Notes: generated by a model not told the origin, from the letters alone. 64,000 nt of DNA from Thelonectria olida (GCA_020736575.1 JAGPYM010000006.1:1860001-1924000); one strand, 5' to 3'; positions 44,225 to 56,404 are shown, counted from the stretch's first letter. A program made the numbers and translations.

Positions 44225-47007
44225 ATGGGATGCCGAGTCTGTCGCGCGAGAAAGGTGAGCTTCGTTTGCCTGCTTTGCGCCTTATCCGACGGTCCAGAGC
44301 AAGTGTTCATGGCTAATCTCGCTGCAGGTCAAATGCGACGGCCGACCCAACGGCTGTCGCAATTGCGAGCGCCTCCAGCTCGAATGCGTCGACGATGAGG
44401 GCTCAAAACCCGGGCATCGGGCCGTCCCTGTATCGTTGAGGAAGATCCGAACATACCGCTCGTGTACCAACTGTCGGGTGTCCAAGACAAAGTGCGACGG
44501 CGACCGCCCGAGATGCTCGCGGTGCAGCACCCGCAGTCTTGATTGCATCTATGACGGAGGCTCGGCGCCTCGTTGGGCCCGCAATCTCAGCAGGGCTCCC
44601 ACCTCGGCCTCGACTGATGATGGCCAGGACAATTCTCAAAGTCCTTCAGTTGCCTTGGAGGACTCGAGATCGTCGAGTTTGATGCAGTCCCGAGAGACCG
44701 ACGACGCACTGTCCGACCCCCCAAAGTCCTCTTCCACTCAATCGACTCGAGACCCGAGCAGCAACAACAAATCGGTCGAGAACTCCCTAATAGATTTTGC
44801 GGATGACACGGAGCTTTCTATTCATTCTTGGTAGGTTCATGAGCGTCGTCGCAATCGCTAGTTCTTGTTCTAATGCTGCCCATAGGCTTGTCGCCCCAGA
44901 CCTCCCACCTACACACAACATTCGTGTTGTGGTTGATCATTATTTCGCCAACATTCATCCACTTCGATGCTTTGCATTTGTTCATAGGCCGTCATTTACT
45001 CGGCAGCTCGAGAAAGGGTTTGAGTTCGACGACGAGAAGGCCCTACTACACATCATATGTGCCCAAGGTGCCAAGTACGGACCCCCGGCTCCACCTCCTG
45101 ATGCAAGTCTAACTTATATCTTTAGATTTTATGCCCTTGGGCTGGATGCAGAAGATCAAACTGCCAAAGCGAGCCTGATCCGTGCCGCCGGAAATGCCTG
45201 GGCAAAGAGGGCCGAAATGCTGGTACTGACTACCTTTGGGAAAATCTCCATCCAAAGACTCATGGTAAGGGTGCTCAGGAAGTGTCAGAACGAGCCACAC
45301 AACTAACCTCTGGATTCCAGACTTGCGTGTTACTTTACGATTTCCATTTCCGGCTGGGCGAGTATACTCAGGCTCTCATGTTGAGCGGCCTTGCTGTGCG
45401 AATGGCACATGCCCTCCAAGCTAATGTGGAGCATTCTCCCGATATCCTCTGTGCCGACTCCAAACCAGATGCGCCACCAGCTGTACAAAAGGAAAGCCGT
45501 CGACGACTCATGTGGGCTTGCTACATTCTTGACGCCTGGACTGGTAGTGGTGTTGATCAGTTGACACTCCTTCGGGAGGCCGATATCAAGATCCAGCTTC
45601 CCTGCAACGAGCGCAACTTCAGGCTTCGAATTCCTTGCGTAACAGAAACTTTAGCTGTTGGCCATGTCTTGCAATTTCTCCAACCTGCGATTGTGCCCCG
45701 AAGACCAGCTGCAAACATGGGTATCATGGCCTACTATATTAGAATTGTTACGTTGTGGAAGCGAGTCGTTAGGTTTGTTTGAATCTAACTTCCCATGATG
45801 CATGCAAATGGGCTAATTCCTGAACAGATACGTCAAGCATTTAGATACGAGTCCTCCGCCTTGGCTACCCGAATCCGACTTTGCAGCTCTTGATGCCGAT
45901 CTTCAGTCATGGGGCAGGCACCTTCCAGAGTTCATCTCCTACTCTCCCGATACTATATACGCTCGACTGGAATCCGACCAGCTTGGATCTCTTGTTCTCT
46001 TACATTGCACATACCATCATAACCTTCTCGACTTGTACAGAATCTCCATGCCCGATCTTTTCAAGCTTAGAAAGCCATTCTACTTTCCCCCAAATCAACA
46101 AGAATTTCTCCAATCGCTCCAGGCGGATTGTTTCCATCACGCCCGAAAGATTTCGAGTATTTTAGAAGAAGCTATCAAACACGGAATCCGCTACCTTGCG
46201 GATAGTTTGCTTCCCTGCTTCGCATATGACAGCAGTCGCGTGATGCTTTACTACATCGCCCGGCTGCTCGACCTGCATAGGCCGGAAGCGGAGGAAATTG
46301 TGAAAGATGCAATCGGCGCTGTTGAGAGCAATGGGAAGATCTTGAGAGCAATGTCTGCGTTATTTCCACTTGCAGACTCTCTGGTGAGTTTGGCTACATC
46401 ACATGGTTTTTACTGATTAGCACTAACACAAGCACCTTCAGGCCACCACAACAGAAAGATGGCTGTACAAGATCCGGCAGAGCTTTTCAGAGGACGAGGA
46501 GATGAGTGATGCACCCGAGGACGATAATGGGACCGCAAAGTAAGTTGAAGCGTGCTGTCATTGTTTCCTGTACTCACCTTTGGATCTAGTTCTCCCACTC
46601 TTGGTAGCCCTGCCCAAAACAGTCCCGACGAGACAATGGCAGGCCTAAGGATTACTCGCTCAACTCGTAATGACGGGCGGGAAAGCAAACCTGACCCCTC
46701 TACTTGGGAAAGAGGTTCAGAGAGCGCCAGTCCAACCACGAGCAGACCAGGTGGTGCCAGCCGTCGACTGCCCAGCACGCTTGAGGACACTCCAGCGCAA
46801 TCTGGTCAGCAGCACGAGCAACCTGTTGGCCTTCGGTCACCACCAGGAAACCCAATAACGGCACACATGGCGAATCATGCGGTGGACCTGAGTGATTTAC
46901 AAAACTACTTGTCTTGGGACATGTACGGCATCATGGAGATGAGCGACTCTGGGCTCAAGGCAGGCATAGAAGGAAACAGTATGCCGTCATGGACTGGCGC
47001 AATGTGA
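44225..47007 (+). CDS. Transcription factor with two tandem Zn(II)2Cys6 clusters and a fungal-specific middle homology domain
   Basis: Seven exons, 44225..44254, 44328..44830, 44886..45264, 45321..45772, 45828..46383, 46442..46539 and 46590..47007, encode about 811 residues. The first cluster has cysteines at 3, 6, 13, 20, 23 and 30; the first intron splits it after RARK. The second has cysteines at 56, 59, 66, 73, 76 and 83. Both have the exact CX2CX6CX6CX2CX6C spacing. The middle homology domain follows (LPPTHNIRVVVDHYFANIHP, FAFVHRPSF, RRLMWACYILDAWTGSGVDQ). The tail is Ser/Pro-rich. It is presumably a nuclear DNA-binding regulator; targets are unknown. The neighbour upstream is a dead transporter, so a cluster role may have been lost. 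Confidence 0.87.
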
Positions 47008-48210
47008 TTATGATACCCAATTTCAAAAGTTCAAAAGAATATTTTCGTCGGGGTAATTTTCTCGACTTTTCTGAGCCATGTCTTCTGCTATGATCGATCA
47101 ACTAACCGACTGCAGCCCCACTTCAAGCGATTTCGGGTCGTCGGCTTCGGGTCATCGCCACCGTATCTGGCGATTCGTATTCTGGAGAAGACAGTGATAT
47201 ACCGGTTCAAAAGAGCAGCTTCCATCAACCTCAGGATACTCAATGAGATGGTCGACCTGATTACTGGGTACGTTGTGCAAACAATGCCCGGGTTCTCAAG
47301 TATTGGTAGAGCCGTTCGGCCCTCGATGTGCGACAGTGGCTGTAGCCGTCTGGATTGATGCCTCGGTGATGGACCAAGCACATGTAGTTCAGGTCTTTCC
47401 TGGGTAATTTCAAACACTGTGGCGGGACTATGGCAGAAGAGAGAGTAAAGTTTAACAGGCAGAATGGAAAGGAACGGCTGCCGTATGGTGCGCCATGGCG
47501 CGCCGTATCTTGGGGTCACAAAAGCAGAGCTGACATGGGTGTTGGCCTCCAATAATAAGGCTTCTTAACAGGTTCCCCTATCCTAATCCGATTCACCATC
47601 CCGATGAAAGCTTGAAATTTTGAGGTGGGGTACGAACACGGCATAGATGCCTACCATTCCATGCATTTGTTGGGCACCAAACCGCAAAGGCCACTACTAA
47701 CGTCCCCCGCGCTGAGCCTTTCACCAAAATTCAAGACGGCATCTTGGTGCATTCAACGCGTTCCTGTGCCAAACATAGGCCAAGTACTAAGACCGGGCTG
47801 AAGCCATATACCTCCTTTAAACAGGTACTATTTTGCGCTTACACTTATCAACGACATTTGGCAAGGCGGTTGACACTTGAGCATCAAATCGACACTCTCC
47901 CTTCACCGTCGATCGCATCCATTCATCCATCCTAATACACTTCCATTGGTTAGGCCCCCAAGAAAGCCTCACCATGCATGCAGGCGAGGACATGAAAAGG
48001 CGTCCAGACCCCGCCGACTCAGCTGGACCAAGCCACGGCGCGTATTGTCAGCAGGTACCTTCAGCCTGGGTGAGTCCCGTTCCTATTAAAGACAGTCGTC
48101 TCGCCTAATTCTGCACGTTTCGCTCAAGGCTCTTCATTTTCTCCTGGTCCTTATTTTGTACAAATTTGTTGGCGACACAAGCAGTTCTTCCGTCAGAACC
48201 TAGTCTCAAG
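47008..48210. other. Interval between the regulator and the GTPase
   Basis: 1.2 kb with no recognised gene. A frame near 47877..48089 ends in a GTGAGT-like donor (48069) and could be an upstream non-coding or coding exon of the GTPase gene, but no acceptor gave a convincing in-frame join. Confidence 0.4.
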
Positions 48211-49632
48211 ATGCCGCCCCGGGGCTATAATGAGTCGTCACACGACATTCGACAGGACACACCGTCGCCGCCTCCCCTCGACACGATGAAAATTGCTATC
48301 GAAGACCCCGTTAGCGCCGTCATGGATGAGTGCCCCCGATTCCGCATCCTTGTCATTGGGAAAACGGGGGCTGGAAAGTCAACCATTTGCAGCCGCGTTT
48401 TTAACGTGCCATACTTGGACATGAAGACAAGCATGGAAGCCGTGTGGAAAGAAGTCAGATTCCCTCAGGTCAACGACTCCATCATCTTTCACGACTCGGG
48501 TGGCTTTGAGGCTGGTGCTGGCGATACAATGCGTGAGGTGGAAAAGTTTATCGCCCATCGTCGGAATCAACCACACCTGCGGGACCAGATTCACTGTATC
48601 TGGTATTGCATCAACTGCGCCGATAACCGACCCTTTCAAGCTTCTGAGGAGCGTTTCTTCCGTCGAATAGACGTCGGAAAGATCCCGGTTGTGGTCGTCT
48701 TCACCCAATACGACCGCCTCGTTCAGCAGAAGCGTGGTGAGGTCGACGACGAATTCCAGGACGACGACTCTCTCAGCAGGAAGGCAATCCGAGACATGGG
48801 AGATGCCAGGGCCTTCGAACACTACGAGAACAAGCTTGTCAGACCGCTGCAGAAGCTCGTCGGCTATCGCAGCCGGATCATCATGAAAAGGACATCGTTG
48901 CCATCTGAGAGCAGGCAGCGCCCTGGCCAGCCTGGACCAAGTGGTCTTGACGATTTGCTAGGAGAGACTCGCGCCATTCTGACCAGCGATGGACTCAAAC
49001 TACTCCTTACCATCGCTCAAAGAGTAGACGCCGACTCGAAACTCCAGCAGTCTCTCGACAGGGGAATCGCGGCATTCTGGATCGTTCAGGGATGGGGCAT
49101 GGTTCCCATTATCCCTGGCATCTCGGTCATCAGTATGACTATGGCTTTCAAGAAGGTATACCGCGTGATCTCTCGACTGTGGAACATTCCCACCGATCCT
49201 CTGGGTCTGTTTGAACGCAACACCATCCGCCATCAATTCTACGCAGCGTGCCTCGACACGACCCGTGTTGGCTGGATTGGGTACAAAGCCGCGCTCGTGG
49301 GCAACATTGTCGGTTCTTTAACAGCCGGCATGACGGCGGACATGCTTCTACGCATTGTCGCAGGCGTTGCGCTTATCCACGAATCGCTGTTCTGGGTGCA
49401 CAAGGAGAAGGGGAACATCCCCCTCAGCGAGAGGCATGTGATGAAGGCGTTGAAGACTTATCGACTCAGCAAGCAGAGGAGGAATGCCATGTCGAGGATC
49501 TACAACGACTCTACGATTCTTACGGGGTATAGCAAGGAAAAGTGTCTTGACACTTTGCGGGCGGCGATTGAGCTCGGGGAGTCGCAGACGTACCGCGAGA
49601 TGCTGAAAAAGGAGACTCTGGCCGAGGATTAA
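48211..49632 (+). CDS. Fungal P-loop GTPase with hydrophobic C-terminal segments, function unknown
   Basis: An intronless ORF from the ATG at 48211 (MPPRGYNESSHDIRQ) encodes about 473 residues. The open frame extends upstream to 48166 but without an ATG. G1 is GKTGAGKST at residues 50-58. The switch II region is FHDSGGFEAG (D-x-G-G) and G4 appears as VFTQYDRL, with Q-Y in place of the common K-x, a variation seen in several fungal G-domain families. The C-terminal half carries two hydrophobic stretches, AFWIVQGWGMVPIIPGISVI and AALVGNIVGSLTAGMTAD, resembling the DUF697-like membrane-interacting region. It may act on a membrane; no substrate or pathway is known. It sits between the double-cluster regulator and the sulfatase. 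Confidence 0.75.
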   Translation: MPPRGYNESSHDIRQDTPSPPPLDTMKIAIEDPVSAVMDECPRFRILVIGKTGAGKSTICSRVFNVPYLDMKTSMEAVWKEVRFPQVNDSIIFHDSGGFEAGAGDTMREVEKFIAHRRNQPHLRDQIHCIWYCINCADNRPFQASEERFFRRIDVGKIPVVVVFTQYDRLVQQKRGEVDDEFQDDDSLSRKAIRDMGDARAFEHYENKLVRPLQKLVGYRSRIIMKRTSLPSESRQRPGQPGPSGLDDLLGETRAILTSDGLKLLLTIAQRVDADSKLQQSLDRGIAAFWIVQGWGMVPIIPGISVISMTMAFKKVYRVISRLWNIPTDPLGLFERNTIRHQFYAACLDTTRVGWIGYKAALVGNIVGSLTAGMTADMLLRIVAGVALIHESLFWVHKEKGNIPLSERHVMKALKTYRLSKQRRNAMSRIYNDSTILTGYSKEKCLDTLRAAIELGESQTYREMLKKETLAED

Positions 49633-50524
49633 GGCGCCATGTGTTGAAGGTAAATGGCTAGTTTTGGTTTATTTTGTTTGTTTTACTTGCAAGGAGGTCA
49701 TACAGGTTCTTAACCGTAAAGCTGCCATCCAAATCAATGGGTGGACTCGAGACACACCAGAGAAGGGCCGACAGGGGACGGCCTCCATCCTCAATATTTG
49801 ACTCTTATTTAACACATCTTCGTCGGTAGCTTAGCGATGGATATATCTTGTCTGATAACACGATATTTTTCTCAAACATTGGTTGTCTTCTTGTTATTAA
49901 GAACGTATCGTCAACTTGTCAAGTCGGTGCCTCAAAGTGCAATTACCGACCTGGCTCTACAAATGTTGACAGCGTGTTTATATTTGTCTACTGGGTTTCA
50001 ACTTAACCTTTTAGATGCCCAAAGACCTGGGTAGGTACCTATGTAAACAATTAATCGTCACATGGAATATAAGAAAAGCTGGCCGGCAAAAGTGACGATG
50101 AATTAAAGATAAGCATGGACACACTAAACTCACAGCCCCACCACACAGCTAAATGCAAGTTCCGCGTAACTGAAGCGATCACGGGCCCAGTGGCTTCATG
50201 TTTCGCAGCATTATCGATGGGGCTGGAATAGAACTCGGTGCCTGTCAGTGTGTTTCCAAAGCACACAAGGGGCAGTGCGTGTTCAAATGCGACTTCCATG
50301 TTAGTGCGAGATTCTCACGGCGAAATGTCGGAATAGACACGAGCTTACGAATACACCGGATCACGCAATATACAGCGACATCCGGAGGGCACCAGGAGGA
50401 CATCCGGAGGATCGTCCCTCGGGTTTAATTGGGCTGCTCTGGTTTATAACTATTGACCGAGACGCTGAAGCCTTCTTTCGTGATTCCACCCACACAAAAC
50501 AAAGGCTTCGCCCAATTCCCCATC
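49633..50524. other. Interval between the GTPase and the sulfatase
   Basis: 892 bp that end in the sulfatase promoter; a TATA-like TTTATAAC lies about 80 bp before the ATG at 50525. No other gene was recognised. Confidence 0.45.
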
Positions 50525-52006
50525 ATGGCTCCTTCTAACAACATTCTGCTCCTCATTGCCGATGATCTCGGGCGCGAGCAAATTGGCTGTTATGGCAGCA
50601 AGGCCTTGTCGACCCCTCACCTAGACAAGCTCGCCGCTTCCGGGTCGCGGTTTGACAGGGCGTTTGCCAGTACCGCCTCGTGCAGTGGTAGCCGAACCAC
50701 CATCTACACTGGTCTGCACACACATGAGAACGGAAGCTATGGACTTGTTGGCCAACGCAACGGATTTCAAACATTCGAGGATGTCGAGACGGCGCCAGAG
50801 GTATTCAATGCAATTGGCTACAAAACAGGCATTCTGGGCAAGATCCATGTTGGCCCGGCTTCCAAGTATCCGTGGCAGACACGCAAGGAGGACGAGTCGA
50901 GAGACACAGCCAAGGTCGCTGACAAGGCAGAGGCATTCTTCGAAGAGGCCAAAGCCGAGGACAAGTCTTTCTTTCTGACAATTGGATATATTGATCCTCA
51001 TCGAGTACTGGCAACGCGGGGCGGCTTCGGTAATGTCGAGGGCAATTACGACTCTCGCTTGCAGGACCGGACCTTCAATCCCGAGGACGTCCAAATTCCT
51101 CAATTCCTCCAAGACCTTCCCGAGGTACGACAGGAGCTCGCCGAGTACTATCGAGCTATCAATCGACTCGATCAAGGAATTGGCCTTGTTCTCGAGGCCC
51201 TGGAGCGCACTGGGCTAGCAGACAACACGTTGGTGCTATTCCTCAGCGACAATGGCCCACCCTTTGTCAACTCCAAGACAACGCTGTATGATGCTGGCGT
51301 GAGGCTCCCCTTCCTACTCCGAGTTCCCGGGAAACCGTCTGGAGTCGTCAACACCAACATGGTATCGTACATTGACATTTTGCCCACTTTCTTGGATTGG
51401 GCTGGGCACACAGACCTCCAGCCCCCAGAAGGGTCCCTGGGTCCGAGGCGTGGGCGATCCATTCTTCCCATTGCCGATGCCACGGCCGTTCAAAGCGGAT
51501 GGGACCACGTCTTTGGGTCACATACGTTCCATGAGGTGACTAATTTCTGGCCAACTAGATATATGAGGACGGCTCGATACAAATATCATCGAAATGTGTG
51601 CTGGAAGCTGGACTTTCCTTTCGCCATGGATCTGTACGCCTCGTTGTCGTTTGAGGGCATGAGAAACTCGGCGACCAAGGAAACGCCCGCCATGATTGGC
51701 AAACGCGCATTGAAGAGCTATATTTGCCGACCTCCCGAGGAGCTTTACGATCTGGACGAGGATCCGGATGAGATTCACAACCTCGCAGAGAAGGCAGAGC
51801 ATCGAGAGCGTCTGCTCGGCATGCGGGCGGCGCTGGAGAAGTGGCAGACGGAGACGAAGGATCTCTGGCTGTGGAGGGATGGAATGTCGGTGCAGCGATT
51901 TAGAGAGTTTGACTACGAGAGAGAAGGGCTGAAGATTCCCGACCGGTTCGACTTTGACGCGGATCAGCCGGGGACCGAGGACGTGGTAGGATACCCGCAG
52001 CGATAG
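50525..52006 (+). CDS. Sulfatase (type I, Cys-type formylglycine)
   Basis: A single-exon ORF of about 493 residues. The ATG at 50525 (MAPSNNILLLIADDLG) is preferred over the longer reading, which would need a TTG start. IADDLG supplies two metal-binding aspartates (13-14). The modification site is ASCSGSRTTIYTG, with Cys53 in C-x-G-x-R, a slight variant of C-x-[PSA]-x-R; it is normally converted to formylglycine. Further landmarks are GYKTGILGKIHVG, IGYIDPHR and LFLSDNGPPF, the latter giving the Asp-Asn metal pair. It would hydrolyse sulfate esters, perhaps from choline sulfate, aryl sulfates or glycans; no signal peptide is visible, so it may be intracellular. It looks intact and has good codon use. 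Confidence 0.88.
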   Translation: MAPSNNILLLIADDLGREQIGCYGSKALSTPHLDKLAASGSRFDRAFASTASCSGSRTTIYTGLHTHENGSYGLVGQRNGFQTFEDVETAPEVFNAIGYKTGILGKIHVGPASKYPWQTRKEDESRDTAKVADKAEAFFEEAKAEDKSFFLTIGYIDPHRVLATRGGFGNVEGNYDSRLQDRTFNPEDVQIPQFLQDLPEVRQELAEYYRAINRLDQGIGLVLEALERTGLADNTLVLFLSDNGPPFVNSKTTLYDAGVRLPFLLRVPGKPSGVVNTNMVSYIDILPTFLDWAGHTDLQPPEGSLGPRRGRSILPIADATAVQSGWDHVFGSHTFHEVTNFWPTRYMRTARYKYHRNVCWKLDFPFAMDLYASLSFEGMRNSATKETPAMIGKRALKSYICRPPEELYDLDEDPDEIHNLAEKAEHRERLLGMRAALEKWQTETKDLWLWRDGMSVQRFREFDYEREGLKIPDRFDFDADQPGTEDVVGYPQR

Positions 52007-53983
52007 AGGAGGACGGGTGAAATGAATTGCTGCAGCGTACGGAGCGACGGACTCGAAGCATGATCTAAATAAAGAAACCTAGATAACGAAAAAGTATTGG
52101 GGGAGACCATCTCGAATGTGAGACGTTGCCGAAATGAAGCTGGCCCGGGTGAAGGCCATGTAGTCAAAGGCGAGGTGACGGCTTCCTTACAGATGCACAA
52201 TTCTACTTGCAAAGAATAGGCAAAAACAAAGAAACCGTTTCACAGGTCATCTACGAATTGCAAACCAAAGAGCGAAGAAGGGAAAAAAAAAAAAAAAAAA
52301 AAAAAGAAGGCTGGTGGTGAGCGTGACCAAGGTCGATTGCGCTTTGTTTACATGCCATATCCATGTTTTGGAGCGCCCCCTCCCCACTCTGGATATTCCT
52401 TTTGGTGCAACACCAATGCAGCTCGCATCACAAGAACGACACAGCCAACCAATCCCCGTGCTAGATGAGATGGTTGCTGTTTACTATGCTCATACATTGT
52501 TTTTTTATTCCTTGGTCGTGCAAGCGGCGGCTTCAGCTAGATGAGTTTGCATAGGTTTTGTGACGCTACTGGGGGGTATAGTGCGACGAGGCTTGCGATG
52601 CAGACATTGATTGGATTGGTTCGGCCTCAATGTTTTGGGCTTGGGTAAGTCAGGCCGTGGTAATTGACTTACTATGCTCGATGATGGGTGGATGACGAGT
52701 GAAGGGCAATGAGAACAGTTTCACCTCCATTGGAACCAGACTACGTATGTACTCCGGACTTTGCCTATTAGCTGCCGTCGACCACAACAACAAGAATGAA
52801 TCCATTGTACCAAGTACTTTATCTCTCATGGTTAAAGTTGATTGTGGGTAACGACATAATTAGTTACCGGATCCGGTAGTTCTTGAGGACGACTCGCAGC
52901 AAGTGACGACAGAGACAGACGGGAGGAACCACTTGGTCTTGGTTTGTTTATCTTTGGTTCCTTTAGGTCGATGTGTTGTACAGATCACACGCGCTTGTTC
53001 GTCTCACTCGAGCAGGATTTCTCACTTATGCACAATGCAAGATAAACGAACGAGCAAAAAAGGGCCGACGCAGGACAGCAGAAGCAAGCGAGCAGGTTCG
53101 TGGCCAAGTTCGTCGACCGCCGAACTGTGACATCGACAAGCACAGGCAATTGTGCATCACGAGTATTCGTACATGCGGCGCAACTTATTTATTCGACCAG
53201 CGCCTCAGCAATTAAACAATTAGAGACACTAATTAACCACCACATCCCGAGTTTGCGAGACACGAAAAAGGGAGAAAAATTAAATCAGACCAGCCGCACA
53301 ACCCACCCTAGACATTTTCGCCGACGAGTGATTCGATTCCTTGCATGGGCGGTTCCTTCTGCCCCAAGCTCCAGTGGGCGGTTCCCTGTGGTTCCCTGTG
53401 GATGCCCCCTCCCGCAGCGTGCGCAAGCGGGGTAGCAGCGCTGAAACAAGGGCCCTCACCTGCATCTCGGCGCCCAGTTGCCATGGCAACACTGCACGTT
53501 ATCCTTCCCAGGTTCCCACCTCCGGAAGAACCATGTACATACATCCAAGCGCCCACGACGCTCCATCCCGTACCGTGAATGTCTCCAAGTCTTGTCTCAC
53601 CTCTTTCTTCCCTTTTACTCTTCCTACTCCCGCAGCAGTCACTCCCTTCACGCCCACGCTCTCTCTCAACTTCGAAATCAACCCCAAAGCTCCGCAGGTG
53701 GATGTTCACCTAGGATGCTCTGCCCGTCGACGACTCTTGCTGCTACTCGATGACCTTCAGGGAGAGAAAGTAAACAAACCCCAAAGACTGCCACATTCAC
53801 CATCGCACCTCGAGACCGACGAGTCATTACCCCACGCACGCTCTGAGCAACGACTCTAGAGCACCCCTCGATTAATACAGCTTTATTTGTTTGTTTGGCT
53901 GGCCATCACCAGGCAATAGCCTTCCCATCCGTACTCTGTACACAACATTCATTTGCACCCCATCTTCGATCAAACCGCCCGCC
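52007..53983. other. 2-kb gene-free interval upstream of ASE1
   Basis: Contains a 23-base poly-A tract (52283..52305) in the sulfatase 3' flank. Towards ASE1 there is C/T-rich DNA (about 53330-53960) that looks like a long promoter or leader. No gene was recognised. Confidence 0.45.
52283..52305. repeat. Poly-A tract, 23 bases
   Basis: An uninterrupted A run on the plus strand, about 280 bp past the sulfatase stop. No target-site duplication or retroelement body is seen, so it is taken as a simple repeat. Confidence 0.9.
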
Positions 53984-56404
53984 ATGGATACGAGTTACTT
54001 GGCCCAGCAGGTCAACAATAGCATTGGCCAGCTACACGGCCTCTTCGATGAGATAGGTGTCCCCGACCGTGATCGCGAGGCCCGTGAGGAGGAGGTAAGC
54101 CAAAGTCCCCATTCACGCTCGCGGCCTCATCTCGCTAACGCACCTTTGCGCCGTGAAGCTCTTTGCCGCTCTCTCCGAAGCGCTCAGCACCCAAGTCCGT
54201 CTAGTGACGCAGGAGAAGAAGGAAATGGTCGACGAGGCCAAGAAGATCATCACCGTGATCCGTCAGATGGAGTCATCTCTTGACGACCCCAAGCCCCGGA
54301 GGAACCAGGACGACGACCAGCTCGTCATCACGTACCCTTTAGTACGATGTCTACAGGCTCTGAAAGAAAAGCACGGCCAAGTCAGCCGTCTTCACAAAGA
54401 GCGCTTTGAGCAAGTCAAGAGTGCGTTCCCATCACCCCCGAACAACCGACTTTCAATCGCTAACCCCTCGCAGAACTTGTTGAAGCCCTCGAGTCCTACT
54501 CTTCACACCTTGAACCCACCTTTGTCCAGATCCCCCTGCCCCCTACCGGCCCGAACCAGTCCGTCCCTCCCAACTTCGACCTGTCCCCATCCTATGTCGA
54601 CAAGCTTGACAGCGAGTTTACGCGTGTATATGAAGAGTATACTCGTCGCATAGCTACAGTTCAGACCCTCGCCGACCAGCTCATTGGGCTGTGGGCTGAG
54701 TTGGGAATTCCCCAGGCCCAACAGGATGGTGCCATTGTCAAGTACTACAGAGACGCTCCTGAGCAACTCGGACTCCACGAGGAAGATATCTCTCGTCTCC
54801 GAATGAAGCGCGAGAGATTGTCGGATGAGAAGAAGAACAGAGAGAAGCGACTAAAGGATCTCAAGACAGCCGTCGAGGCCCTCTGGATCAAGCTCGGCGT
54901 CGATGAGAGCGAGACTAAGATGTTCCTCAACCATAACCGCGGCTGCGGAATTCGCCAAATCAATGAGTTCCAGGACGAGTTGGGCCGACTCAATGAGTTG
55001 AAGCGCCAAAACCTCCATCTCTTTGTTGAAGACTCTCGCATCAAGCTTCAGGACCTGTGGGACTCATTGTACTTCTCTGAGGATGAGATGCTCGAGTTCA
55101 CCCCTGCCTTCTCTGATGTCTACAGTGATGCTCTTCTCGAGGCTCATGAGCGTGAGGTTGCGCGACTTGAGGCGCTGAGGGAACAACGGGCCCCTACTCT
55201 GTCCCTTGTTGACAGACACAAGAGCTTGATCAAGGAGCGTGATGATCTTGCCACTTCCAGCCAAGATGCCTCGAGGTTGATGGCCCGTGGCCAGAAAGGA
55301 GAGAAGCGAGATCCTGGCAAACTCCTCCGCGAGGAGAAGATGCGCAAGCGCATCGCCAAAGAGCTACCCAAGGTGACGAGCGAGCTCCGAAAGGTGCTTC
55401 ACAGGTGGGAGGATGAGTATGGTCGACCCTTCCTCGTCTTTGGTGAGCGATACTTGGATGAGATTGATGCCACCGACGGTTCGAGGAAGAACGTGCCCCC
55501 AGCTCGATCCAAGACTCCCGCCGGGGCTACTCCCTCGCTCAGGGGACCCAAGTCGGCACCCAGCAAGGTGGCTGCTCCCCCCAAATCTGTTCCCCCGCGT
55601 TCCATGAACAAGACTCCTACAACCGGAGCTGCTGCGACCAAGCGACCACCGCCTCCCCCAACCTCCATCCCAGGAAGCCCGACTCGCAGCCCTTCTCGGA
55701 TCCCCGCGCGCGTTCCCCTATCCAACCTGAAGCATGGCAACAACTCTCCCGAGAGGCAAAGGCCAGAGTCACGAGCGGAGAGCATTCGTCAAGGTCCTCC
55801 TTTGATGCGCGCGCCACCTCCCAAGATGCGAGATCTTGTCCGAGTTCCCGAGTTTGACGCTCCCGTGAACCCATACAAGTCAGTTGGCCTAGCGTCCAGC
55901 ATTGTTCGTCACGTCGAACCCGAAGATGTCTATGAAGACCGGCCAGAAACTTCTCGTTCCAATTCGGGCATGTCTAACAACACGTCAAACAGCTATAGCG
56001 ATGGCCGGTCTCACGACACGCACACGAGCTATAGTGATGATAGCTATGACGACCGCTACGGCACCATCCGTTCTGCACACCAGAGTTACCGCCAAGCTCC
56101 TCCTCCACGACAAATCTCGGGCCAATCGCAGTCGTCGATCAACATCTCAGGGTCCGAGAACTGGGAAACGTACGACGATAACAGCGAGCCTGAACCAGAT
56201 GCCTCAGACGCCTACTACGCCAAGCTAAGAGCCGCGCGCGGGAAGCGATTCTCTCCCGAGCAAGGCTTCGCACCCACAAACAGCCAGGACAAGCGCATCC
56301 GCGGCATTCCCCCATCAGCTTCATATGGCGGACCCATCATGATCGACCAGGAGGGGAACCGCATCATCTCAGGGAGCGAATGGACTGACGAGGACGCCTA
56401 CTAA
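53984..56404 (+). CDS. ASE1: Spindle midzone microtubule bundler Ase1 (PRC1/MAP65 family)
   Basis: Exons 53984..54094, 54159..54420 and 54474..56404 encode about 767 residues. It begins MDTSYLAQQVNNSIGQLHGL and has long helical segments (EALSTQVRLVTQEKKEM, RLHKERFEQVKKLVEALE, DRHKSLIKERDDLATSSQDA). The conserved MAP65 microtubule-binding signature is RLREE-like: LLREEKMRKRIAKELPKVTS, then LHRWEDEYGRPFLVFGERYL. The last 270 residues are disordered, rich in Pro and Ser, and probably phosphoregulated. Ase1 dimers cross-link antiparallel microtubules at the anaphase midzone and are required for spindle elongation. Splice sites GTAAGC..AAG and GTGCGT..CAG both keep frame. Confidence 0.92.

Noticed and set aside
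48166..48210. N-terminal extension of the GTPase from a TTG codon
   Set aside because: Non-ATG start with no supporting signal; the ATG at 48211 is adequate.
52283..52305. Poly-A tract as the tail of a retroposed element
   Set aside because: No target-site duplication, no element body on its 5' side, and it sits in the normal 3' flank of the sulfatase.
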